In this document: positions 49,894 through 61,800 of the stretch, one piece after another
Layout of the letters: the number at the start of each line of letters is the position of its first letter
Numbering within the stretch: the stretch's first letter is position 1
Assembly (NCBI RefSeq): GCF_047663525.1
Contig: NC_092611.1
Coordinates: 9,089,001 to 9,153,000, forward strand
Length of the DNA stretch: 64,000 nucleotides
Direction of reading: 5' to 3'
Source: Anas platyrhynchos
Lineage: Eukaryota; Chordata; Aves; Anseriformes; Anatidae
Position numbers and translations under genes: made by a program
The notes under the pieces: generated by a model
Told to the model about the DNA's origin: nothing
Seen by the model: only the letters and a program-made list of their open reading frames with translations
Database searches by the model: none

Positions 49894-52800
49894 CTGCAAG
49901 AGGAAAGGGGGGTGAGGGCGAGGTCCTGAGCAGGGACAGAACTGAGGCTGCTGGAGCGCTGGGGCCGTGCCGTGGTGACACCGTGGTGCGCACTGTGCTA
50001 CGGCTGGGGCGCTGCGCCTGGCGGGTTTCACTACAGGCAGGGTGGTGATAAAAAAGGGACTGACCAGCAATAATTATCACGGGGTAATAGCACATTTTTC
50101 AATGCCATGTATTGGAAGGTCCCAGACAAGGACTCGTGCCACCACCTCTGTGCCACCACCTCGGCCACCTGGCAGGTGTTGAGCTCATCCAACAGAAAAA
50201 TGCCAGATTTGGTGGGTTCAGCCATGGGACAAGCAGCTGTGGCTCAGCCCCCTGTGTCACCGCCTGGCTGTGTTTCTTCAATGTGTATGGTCAGCTTGGA
50301 AACCTCTGGCTACGCTGGGAAACATCTGGCTGCAGCTGTGCAGCGTCTGGAAACATCTGGGCACATCTGGTGGCGGCACAGCTGCCAGAAACATCTGGAT
50401 ACCACTCTACATGGATCTGCCCATGCAGTGTTTGTATGGCTTGCAAACATCTGGCCACATCTGGAACCAAAGCCCAGTGGTGGCAAACACCTGGTCACCT
50501 CTGTGCCACCTGCAGCACCCGGCCACGTTTCACCAGGGCTGGTAGAAGCCGGCAGAATCTGTCCCGACCTCATAGATTTGGAACGATCGCGACAGATTCT
50601 GCTAGATTTAACATAGGAGGAAATATTTGCCATCAAGCATCAGATCTGGCGGATTCCACCACGCTCTGTTAACGTCTCAGATAATCTGCTGCAAGCTTTG
50701 AAAAATCCCCGTTAGAATCTCCCGGAATCTGGCAGAGGGAGCGTGCAGCAGACTTAGTCAGAACCTATTACTCCGTTAGGTTGCCAGAGGTTCGGACACG
50801 GTCTGTCAGGATCTAATATATTTGTTTCATAATCTGACAGAGCCACTTAAAACCTCATAGGATCTGTCAGGATCTATTAAAACCTATTAGACTGCAAGAG
50901 ATTCTGACAGATTCTAAAGGATTTCTATAGATTCAGGGGTCTGACAGATTGTAATAAAACAGTTTTGCAGAGTTGATTAAAATACAGGAGGGATTAACAG
51001 CTCCTGATATCCCGTTGGGTCCTGTCTCAAGCTCCGAATGTTCTGCTGGGTTCTACCAGAATCTCTTACACCCTCCTGGCATGCACCAGAAGCTGACAGG
51101 GCGTATTAATGTCAATTACAGGCTGACACAACCCACCAGAGTCTGACATGAGCGTGCTACAATATACGGAGAATTTGGATTTTCGTATAAATAAACACGC
51201 AGAAACCACGGCAGTAAAACCTGGTTACTGCGCAGGGAGGGAAAAAAGGATCCAAAAAAAGGATTCCTTCCCCATCTCCTCTCCCCGTCCCTTTGCAGGA
51301 ACCACCTGGTGGTAGCTTTGTGCTTGTGCCCGATGCGCTACGTACTCTTGCTGGCGCGGTGTGGGATGGGCACGGCCACGCTCTTGCCCCGCTCGCTGTC
51401 CTGGGGCTTGGGCGGGGAGGCGGTGAAGCGGCAGATGCCGGGCTCCGAGGGGGTGCTCATGGAGGTCATGCTGTCGGCGTTGTCGGTGGTGCCCGTGGTC
51501 ATCTGGTCGGAGGAGCTGTCGGAGATGAAGCACTCGGTGATCTCGAACTTGGCGTGCTGCAGCTGCTCCTCCAGCTTGGCGTGCTCGTAGGCGCGCGCCA
51601 GCTCCTCGTAGGTGGACGAGGCGCTCTCCGTCGACACCATGCTGTTCCGGCCCTTGTCTGCGGAGGGAGAACACATCAGGCACCTGCCTGCTCCGGGGCT
51701 GATGCTGCCTGCCCTGCTCTGCTTTGGGGGATGCGTCCCAGCTGTGGCGCACGCAGCCAGCCCTCCCCAGCACCCCCTCGGGGCTCAGCAGCCACCAAGG
51801 AGCCTCCGGCGAGGACAGAGAGATGGCAACAGGGCCCTGCCCCACTGCAGGGCCCTAATATTGCATCCCCTAATATTGCATCCTGACCCTGCAGTGCCTC
51901 GTACCCGTGTCCTGGGAGAGGCTGGCACTGTAGCTGTCGCTCTCGGTGACAGTGATGCCGTGCTGCGAGCCCACCGTCCGCCAGTCCGAGGTGAGGGTGC
52001 GCGCCGGCGTGGACGCCTGGCACTTGGTGAGGGTCCACTGGCTGGAGTAGCGGTTGCGGGTGCTGTGCGCAGACTTGACGCTCTTCCTGGACACGGGGTC
52101 TAGAAAATGATGGCAGGGGCACGTTGGCTCGGCCAGAGCCACCTCGCCGCAGCGCTCCCTGCTCCCTCTGCATCGCCTGCGGCTGCTTTTGGCCACGCAC
52201 CCGGGGGGTGCCCAGCTCTGCCTCCCCCAGTGCCCCCAGTGCCCCCAGCCCAGCACTTACTGGTGCCCGGGCGTATGTCCGACATGTCGATGAGTGGCCC
52301 CGTGTTCTGGATCAGGGCAGGGTGGTGCAGGGACACGCCTGTGCAGAAGCTCTGTGGGTTTACGGCTTGGCTGAACTCGGTGTCCGTCACCGGGATCGTG
52401 GCTTTGTCGTCTCCTGCGGGAAGCAGCAGCGGCTCAGAGCTCTTTCCGTAGCGAGGTGTTTGTCGTAGCTCCCTGCCAGCCCCTTCCCAGCTCACACAAG
52501 GCATTCCCCAGCTGCTGAGGGGCACCTCCTGTGCCCCAAAGCCTCCCCAGATCTGCCCCCAGACCCATGGGGCCATGCCAAGGGGACAGTGCAGGGATGG
52601 GGCAGGCTGTGCCCACCCCCAGCTCTCATCCCTCCCCAGCCAGGTGCTGCTGAGGGCAGGGAGGGCAGGGTGCTTACCCAGCTGCTTGATGCCCTCCTTG
52701 TCCTCGATGAGCAGCTGCACGCGGGGGATGTCGATGTGCAGGCGGGGACCCTGCGGGGGGCCCTTCACCGGCGTGTCGAAGCTGCGGTTGTTCTTGCTGC

Positions 52801-55800
52801 GAGGTAAGAGGGGACGCAGACCCGGCGATTACTGGGGAGAGCCCCTGTGGCTCGAGCCTGGCACGGGCTCAGCGGCTCTTCCCCAGCCCCTGCACCCCCC
52901 TGGTCCCCCCCAGCGCCCTGCGAGCAGCTAGCTGGGCTCCCAGCGGGGCTTTACGCACAGCCCAGGGCTGCCAACAGGCTGTGAACGGGACCCACCTGAT
53001 CAGCATTTCTGCCAGGCTCTTGGCATCTGTGGGGAAGGGAAAAAAAAAAAAGGTGAAGGTTGGGAAAAAAGGGAGCTTTTTGAGACCTCAGCCGTAACAC
53101 GTTGGTATAGATGGACACAGGTTTGGGGCCCCGTCCTGCGGGCAGTGCCCCCGAGCTCAGCGCCCCTCACCTCGCAGCCGCTTCAGCCGCTTCTCCTTCC
53201 TCTTCTTGCGAATGATGAAGAGCAGGGCCACCCCCAGTGTGGCCAGGATGACGGGGCAGGCGATGGTGAAGAGCTTCTTCACATCATCCCCCTCCCCTTG
53301 GGCCGACTTGATGGGCGGGATGGTGCCTGGAACGGAGGCGGGTGGGCAGCCAGCACTCCTGGGGTGTCCCCCCCGGGCAGCACGGCCCCCGGCCCGGCCC
53401 CCCACTCACTGCCATCGTAATCCAGCGTGGCAAACTGCGTGCTCTCGTTGCCGCAGCCGGCGCTGTTGCAGGCCTTCATGCGGAGCTCGTACCAGGTGGC
53501 CTCGCGCAGCTCGGTCAGGAAGAGCTCCCCGGAGCTGTTGGTGCGCAGGCTCTGCCAGCCCCAGTTGCCCTTGGGCCGGTACTCCAGGACGATGGCGGTG
53601 ATGGGGCAGCCCCCGCTGCTCCAGCCCTGCAGGTTCAGCCTGGCGTGCGTGGAGTTGATGTGGGTGAAGAGGTGCTGGTCCTTGCTGAAGGAGGGCTCTG
53701 CGGGAGAGGAGCCGTCAGCGTGCCGCTGCGGAGACGAGGGGGCGGCATCCCCCTTCTGCCGGCACCCCCGTCCCCTGCTTTTTACACCAGGACAAAAATA
53801 TAAAGCCAAAAACAGCAGAGGAAGAAGCAGAGCAGGGAGGAAAAGGACCCTGGGGTGCAGCGTGGAAATGTGGAGCTGCCCAGCGAGAGCACGGCGGGGA
53901 GCCCTGGGGCCCCCCAGCCAAAGCAGGCTCCTTGGTGCTGTGGCACGGTGACGTGTGATGGCAGAGGCCATCGGCCAGGGCAGAAATCCCTCATCTCTGG
54001 TCAAAGCCACTCACTGCCACCTCCTTGCCAAGGATTACGGAGGGTAGCGGGGTTTATCTGCCCCCAGCCAGCAGTAAATCCCAGCTCCCCCCCCCCATGG
54101 GGCTCACCCCTGCCGTGGGTCTTGGCCTCGATGATCTCGCTGATGCGGCCAGCCCCCACGCTGTTCTTGGCCGCCAGCTTCACCTTGTACCAGGTGCCAC
54201 ACTTGAGGCTCTCCAGCTTGAAGGAGCGCTCCGAGGAGCTGATGAAGACGTCCTTCCACTCCTCGCTGTTGTCCACCGAGTACTGGAGCACGAAGCCTGG
54301 GGGGGAACAATGGGGATGGTGCCTGCAGCCGCGGCTTGGGGACAGCACCGAGCTCCTGCAGTGCCTGCACCCTCCCCAGGAGCCCCATCCCCATCCCCGT
54401 CCCCGTCCCCGTCCCCATCCCCATCCCCATCCCCAGGCTGGGGGCAGCTCCTCTGCCCGGTGCGAGGGGCTGCAGGGAGCAGCTCGTGGTCTGTGCCCGT
54501 ACCCAGCACCGCCAGCACGGCACCAATTACTTGTTTGTGCACGGGCGCACGGGGAGTGCGAACCATGATTGATTGGTGTGAGGCTATAAAGGGAAAGGCA
54601 GAATTAACTAGCTCCCTTGGGAAGCTGCTAGGAAGTTGCTTCTGTCATCGAACGCCGCCTCCCTTCACATGATTAAGAGTATTAGGAAGCGCACCCTGGC
54701 CTAGATGAACAAACCTGTTACGCTGCCGGCAACGAGACGCCTGGTAGCGGCTCTCCGGGCTTTCCCAGGGAGAGGCAGCCGTGTGCAGGGCAGCTGGGAC
54801 ACGGTGCCGCAGTGCCCAGCACGCCAGCATGGCACAGCCGCGCTCACCCGGCGCTGGATGAGTGCCTGGCACCGGCGTTGGGCAATGGGGACACCTGCGG
54901 AGCCAGGACGCGGATGCCCTGCAGCAGGCACGTACCGGGCCCGACCCTGTTGCTGTGGGAACCACGGCTTCGACTGCTCTGACCTTTTTGGCTATGCAAA
55001 AAATCCCCAAATTCCGTGCTGCATCACCGAATTTGGCCATTTTTGCTTTTTTTTTTTTTTTTTTTTTTTTTTTTTCCAGTTCTCCAGCAAAAATAGCAGG
55101 CAGCAGCGGGCTTTCTGCCACTGTGTGTGCGTCAGGAGCCGAACCCAGTGTTGAGCACTGCTCCGGGGCCTCTCTGCACCTGCCTGAGCTCAGGCACCCC
55201 GTGAGCACAGGACGGGTGTACCTGGGGCTGCCCCAAGGGCTCCGTCCCCCCACTCACATTTTCCCAGCCCCGCGGACGCCCACCCAGGCACCCCGCAGCA
55301 CCCGGCACCCCCGGTGCCTGCCACCTGGTATTTATTTGTTTAGTAGATGCAGCATGTTTTTAATATTTCTAATCCAATTATAACCAAATTTATCAACAGA
55401 GTCCGTTGGAGTGAAAGGCTGCTGGCTGGGGAGATTTGCTTGTAATTACTTTCATGCTTTTAATTAATTGTAAGCGAGGTCTCCTTCCCCTCTCCCTGCT
55501 CCCCCCTCGGTGTGCAGCTGTTTCAAAGTATAATTCATTAGATGAATCAGAGCAGAAAGGAGGCTCTGGAAAGCAGGGCTGGTCCTGGAGCCCTCCTGAA
55601 GCCCCCAGCCTCCCAGGGACAGCAGCCACAGGGCACAAATCCTGCTCTGGAGGGTTTGGATCCACCCCAGCGCTGGGAGCCACGGAGCCACCACTGGGGC
55701 TGGCCCTGGCCACCAGCACCTGAGTAATTAGTGATGTGCCCTTCGTTATTTCCTACCTCGGATGGAGCTGCCCCCGTTGTCCCCAGGGATCCAGGCCAGC

Positions 55801-58800
55801 GTGATGGACGAGGCCGAGGTCTTCGACACGGTCAGGCGCGGCTGGTCCGGGGGCACTGGGGACAGTACAAACACCCGTGAGCACCTGCCCCAAATCTTCT
55901 CCCCCCGCCGCAGCCGGCGCCGCGCCCCGCCGGCACCCCTCACCTTGCACCAGCAGGTTGATGATGATGGTGTCGAAGCCCCAGGTGTTGGTGGCGGTGC
56001 AGGTGTAGTAGCCGGAGTCCTCAGCCTTCACCGAGCGCAGCACCAGCGTGCCGTTCGCCTGGATCAGCCGGTGGCCGTCCACCGTCACGGGGATGGCAGA
56101 GTCCTCGCTGCCGGGAGGGGACAGCGCGTGTCACGCCGGCACGGGACGGGCAGGGGGCTCCCGGCACCGCTCCCTGTCCCACACCGTGCCGGGGGCTGCC
56201 CGGCACTCGGTACCTGTCCTTGGTCCACTTGATGGCGGGGACAGGCTCCCCCACCGAATTGCAGGGCAGCCTCACGTCCTTCATCCAGGGGGTGGTGACC
56301 GTGCCTCCGAACGAGATGATTTTGGCCGGGGCTGGGGGGCAAGGAGGAGCTCAGCCTGGCGGACCCCGGGCTTGTACCGAGAGCTCAGCCCCAAAGCACT
56401 GCTGGGGCAGGGGACACCCAGGGCCAGGACGCTCGTCCCCACAGCGAGCTGGTGACCCCAGCGTGTCCCCTTTGCCAGGCACAGCCTCTTGTAGGGTCCC
56501 CGTCCCCCCCGTACCTTTCCCGGCAGGCTCGATGGTGACCTTCTCGCTGATGTTGCCGCGGCCGGCGGAGGTGACGGCGGCCACCCAGAGCATGTACTGC
56601 TGCCCGCGCTGCAGGTGGGCGATGCGGTAGAAGAGCTGATCGGGGCTGGTCTCGTACTCGCTGGGGGCCTGCGAGGGGGGCAGGAGGGGGCTGTTTGTGG
56701 GCTGGCTGCCGGCACCCCCAGCATCCCCACGGCACTGGTACCAGCACAGCCCCACCGCCAGCAGGCTGAGCCCTCGCTCCCATCGCCTGGCAGAGGGCAA
56801 AGGGGGTCCCCGGCACCCTGTCCCCCACCCGGCTCTCCTGGAGGTGCTGGGCTTTGCTCCCCAGGAGCCGTTCGGCCCCGCTCGGCGTTCCTCAATGCCC
56901 GTGCGAGCCGGCTGGTGTCGTCATTTCTCCAGGGAGCCCAGGCCAGAGCACGAGGAGCAGATGGCTGCGACGTCGTGGTTTGTGCCAGGGACACGAGGCT
57001 GCCCCGGGCTGCAGCGGGGTACAGGGCAGCCCCCGGCTGGGCAGACAAACCCCTCTGCAGGGGGGGCAGTGGTGAGGTGGTCCCCAAAATCCCCCAGGGG
57101 GTTGTCTCAGCATCACCCACAGCCAACACAGCGACTGTCCCGGCCCCGGGGGGGTTCCTCTGGCACGGGCTGGCTCCCAGCCCCATGACGAGGTGGTGCA
57201 TAAACCCAGCTGGTTTGCATTGCATCAGGGCCACAGCTCCCTGCCCAAACCACGCCACGGGGGGAAGAAGCACCCCGAGAGCCCCGTCCTGCTGTCCCGG
57301 GCCTGTTGGCATGAGGCAGGGGGACAGGACCCCGACCCCACAGGAGCTGCTGCTTGGGGTGTGTGGATGTGTTCCCTGTGCGCACACGGCCGCACGCAGG
57401 CAGCCGCGCACCCTTGTGGGGCCGGCGGATGTAAGCGTACCCCACAAGCAGACACCTATATGAATATTGTATAGTATACATAATTTTTTTTAGCCAAATG
57501 ACAGTTTTGACAAGATGCCAAGAAAACAATATCGGATCCCAGCGGTTTTACCAGTTGCTTTGATGAAAAGATTATGTTGCCCTGGAAACCAGAGGCTCAG
57601 ATAGTGAAATGAGTTTGAGAAGGAGCTTTTGATAAGCACCAGTCTGCAGACCTCCCATCAACCTCTCCCTCGCGAAGGAGGGATGGGACCAGGTTTAATT
57701 TCTGTTTTATTTTTGGTCAGCTGCTTGCACGTTTCCCCTTCTGGAGTGAGTGAGGAGTGGGGGAAATGCTGGCAGGAGGTGAGAGGGAGTTGATGGGACT
57801 AACAGCACCCACGGGGGCCTTTCCCCAGACCCCCCTGAGCTGCCACAGGCCGGAGGCACGGCCCCACCTGCACCATCCCCCTTGCAGCAGCTGGGGCAGG
57901 TCCCTGCAATCCTATTCCTGCCTCTTGCCAGGAGCCCCACGTTTGCCCAGGACACCAGGGCACGGCCCCATCCCCGTCCCCATCCCCGTGCCCTCACCGG
58001 CTGCCCCGAGCCAGGGCTGGAGCAGAAGATGGTGTACTTGCGGATGATGCCGTTGGGCTTGGCCGGGGGCAGCCAGGAGACCACCACGCTGCTGGCTGAG
58101 GATGGCACAGCCTTGATGCCAGCCGGGGGACCTGGAACTGAAGGAGCAAAGCTGGGGCCATAGGAGGGACCCGAGGCCCCTTGCAACCCCCCTGCCTGCC
58201 GGACGATGCAGCCGGTCCTGGGTCAGGGCCACCTCTCCACGGGTGGCTCTGGCCCCCTGCCCACGTGAAGGCTGTTGGGTTAATTGCAGCCCGGGTTTAG
58301 AAGCAGTGATTGGCTTCTGGTGTCTGGCTCCTTAATCCGCTAAGTGCCCGGCCTCAGCCTTCCCCTGCCCAGCTGCGCTGCCCCAGCAGCTGCTGCTTCC
58401 CCGGGCGGCTCCTGGGCAGGGGCTGCTCTGCTATGGAGATAATGGCATTAAAGTAGGGCAGGCAGGGGTGTAAATATTTAAATATCTGCACTTAAGGAAA
58501 AGAAAAAAAAATAAATAAAAAGGGAAATGTGGTGCCGTGGCTGTGCACCAGGGTTTCCCTGCACACCCACAGCCGTTCCTGCGCGCCCCTCGCCAGCACC
58601 CACCCGTGTGCGCACCCAGCCCTCCGCAGGCTCGCTGGCCCTTTGGCGCCTTGTGCCTGGATTACAGCGAGCCTATCGGCCTAATCAGCCCCACAACATA
58701 TGTCTGCCCGCACAACCTCTGGCAGATTGCAGCCTGCGGTGGTCAAAAGACAGAGCAAGGGCCCTGGCAGCGCGTCCGAGCCATAAACCCACTGCCCGCT

Positions 58801-61800
58801 GAGCGGGGCGCACACGCGCCAGCCCTGGAGGCAGCACCCAAAGTGCCAGGGGCTGGGGCTGGGGGGCTGCAAGGGGCAGCGGCGGGTGCAGGAGCTGCAG
58901 GGGGACACCCTGGGCTGGGGGCTTTGGGGTCAGGCCTTTTGCACAGCCAGCAGGAAGAAAAGGATGGAGGAGCCTGGCTCCAGGGGCTGCAGAGCTCTTC
59001 TCTTTGTGCCTAGCCAGTGGCTCCTGCAGCTTGATATTCTCCCATCTAATTAACACATAAAACTGCGTGCCAGGGGTTTTTGGGGAGCCGTGCAGCCCCG
59101 GATCCCACTGCAGCTCCCCAGCTGCAATCCCATTCCCGGGATCCCAGGGGAAAGCCCCAGGGGCAGTGCCACTCACTGTCCTCCTTGGTCTGGATGTAGA
59201 GCACGCTGCTGCGGACGCCGTCGCCAGCCTGGGTGTACGCCAGCACCTGCACGCTGTAGTTGGTGAACTTCTCCATGCCCCGCAGCTCCACTCGCTCCCG
59301 CGTGGTCGTGATGTTCTGCATCTCGCCCCACTCTGCGGGGACAGCGCCCGTCAGCCCCGCACCGCCACCCCCCGCGTGCCGCCCCGTGCCCCGGGGGCGC
59401 TCACCTCCGTCCATGTAGAGGGACCAGAAGATGACCCGGTAGCCCTTGAGCACGCCGTTGAGGGTGCTGCGCGGGGGCTCCGACCAGGAGATGACGGCCA
59501 CGTCCGACGTGATGGAGATGGCCCGCACGTTCTCGGGGGGCTGGCTGGGGACTGAGGAGGGGGCGGTCAGCAGGAGGATGATGCCGGCACCTCTCCCTTG
59601 TGCTCGCCTCCAGGAGCTTTGCCCCGTGTCCGAACCACCCCGTATACACCCACCAGGCTCCCCAGCACCGTGGCTCTCCATGGGACCCCTGGCCCCAGCC
59701 CCATTGCCCTTCTCCCCAGGCCCCTAGCACTGATCCTGCCTCCAACAGGCACCTTGCTCCTTCCAGACCCGTGCCGCCACTGGGCCCCCGGGGACTGGGG
59801 CTACTGGGACATGCTGCACTTCCCAGTGAGGGGCGAGCGGGAGAGCTGGCTGGATGCGAGGTAATTAGCTCCCATTGCCCCATAAGAGGTAACTCTAATT
59901 TTTATGAGCGTTTAAATGATAATGCATCACCGTAACGATCCTCTTTGAAAATGATTATTGTTTCATATTACTTAGGTGTAAAAATATAAGCACCATGTAA
60001 TTAGGGACCGAGTATAATAAACTAATACAGATAGTCCGTTTGAACAAAATGAAGGTAATATAATTACGGAAAAGACACTATTGCTAAAACAGGGGCCCTT
60101 GAATACCCCAGGAGGAGTGCTAATGTAGCCAGGAAATGAACATGGTTTGACAGGCTAACGAGAGCCTTAATTAAGTATGAAAAACTGCTGAGCAAACGCG
60201 CTGCAAAACTTTTTCCTCTTGTTTTGAAGACGCCTGAGGCTGCCCACGACCCCGCCGGGTGGAAACCCTCCCCGGCAGCCTTACCGTCCTCCAGCGTGGT
60301 GGCGTTGATCTCGCTGGACGACGGCCCCGTCCCCGCGCGGTTGAAGGCCTGCACCACCACCCCGTACTGCGCGAACTTCTTCAGGTTGTCCAGCGTGTAG
60401 ACCTCGCTGTCCCCCGTGGCCTTCATCTCCACGATGCTGTACTGCCCGTTGCTGCCCGGGCTGTTCTCCCGGTACCCGATCTGGTAGCCGCGGATCACCC
60501 CGTTCTGCAGCTCCTTTTTGGGGGCCTGATGGATTGGGGATACGAGACGGGTGGTGTCACGGCCCCGGCTCTGCGGGAGGGGAGGTGCAGGCGAGGCAAG
60601 TCCTGTTCCTGCTCATACAGAGGACGGAGGACGAGGTCTCCTTGTCATCGGCACAGCTCAGGGCGCACAGAGGATGGCCTCGGAGAGCCCTGGGCTGCTC
60701 GGGCACGTAGGAAGAGTCACAAAAGTGCCACCAGCTCCTTTAGGGCCACCTCAGGGTTCCCAGCAGGAGGTGATGGGCTGAGCGGGGCCCAAGTTCCTCC
60801 CTCCCCATCCACCTCAGCTCCCCAGCAGGAGGGCACGGCCCCGAGCTGCCTTAGGAAAGCACGAGGCCAGGTTTAAATCAATCTTAACAATATTCCTCTG
60901 AAGCATTAAGAAATCAATAGGGTTGATTGCAAATTTATGTTACAAAGCCAGCGCCATCCATCTCTCTGAAATACTCCTAAAATGAACTGACTTATCTTTC
61001 AAGTGAATCTTATTTTTCATTAATCTGTTTTTCAGGACCCAAGAGGAGGGGGGAGAAGCTGGAACCCTAAATTTATTGACTTACCAGTTCATTCTGAAGT
61101 CCTAACTTTATAATCAATTTTATTTTTCATTATGCACCTTCTGAAAAATAAATCTGATTCTGAACTTTATTGATCTGTGCTTGAACAGTTTGCAACTAAA
61201 CGTCTCAGTTTTTCCATATTTATCCTCTCTTTCCCCGTGGCCCCCCGTGGATATCCTATGAGATAATTAGCTTGTTATCAAACATGATTAATACGGACCC
61301 TGCATGATGCAGCCGAGCGCACGCCCAGCCTTCAAATTTTCATGATGTCTCAGAAATTGTCCCGGCCCGTGTACCTCCAAGGAAATGTGCTGGTCCCTGA
61401 GCAGCCTGCCCCATAGGGCTTGGGATGGGGTTTGCACCAGGAGCCCTGTTTGCTCCGTGTGCCCAGCACCAGGGCTGCATTTGGCACAGCACCGATTGTG
61501 CTGCCCCATGGGCATGTGGCTGCTGCGGCTCCATCCCAGGATGAGGGGAGCAGCAAGGCAATGTGCCCAGCACGGGGAAGGAGAGCTGTTTTTTCTCCCC
61601 CTATGCCCTCGTGCGTCTTTGTGCTGCGTAAAACTGCGTGGCCAAGGGAAGCCCCAGCAGTGCCCCAGCCCCACACACCTTCCAGGTGACCTGGATGCTT
61701 TGGGACGTCATCGGCTGCAAGGTGACATCCATCGGAGGCCCATCAGGAGCTGGGGATAAACAGACCCAAAAAAGGGTGTTGAGAAGGGAAAGGAACCCCT

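Noticed and set aside
50107..50672. Three plus-strand frames of 91-186 codons in the repeat island
   Set aside because: They stay open because the repeated words (ACATCTGG and variants) lack stop codons in several frames. The frames overlap and read as repeats, not as a protein.
54336..54568. Pro/Ile/Val or Gly/Asp repeat peptides encoded by the hexamer tract
   Set aside because: They are a translation of a simple CCCCRT repeat inside an intron.
56281..57463. 388-codon minus-strand and 282-codon plus-strand frames in the DSCAML1 FN3-4 intron
   Set aside because: They run across verified exons in other frames or antisense, with low-complexity Pro/Ala/Gly composition.
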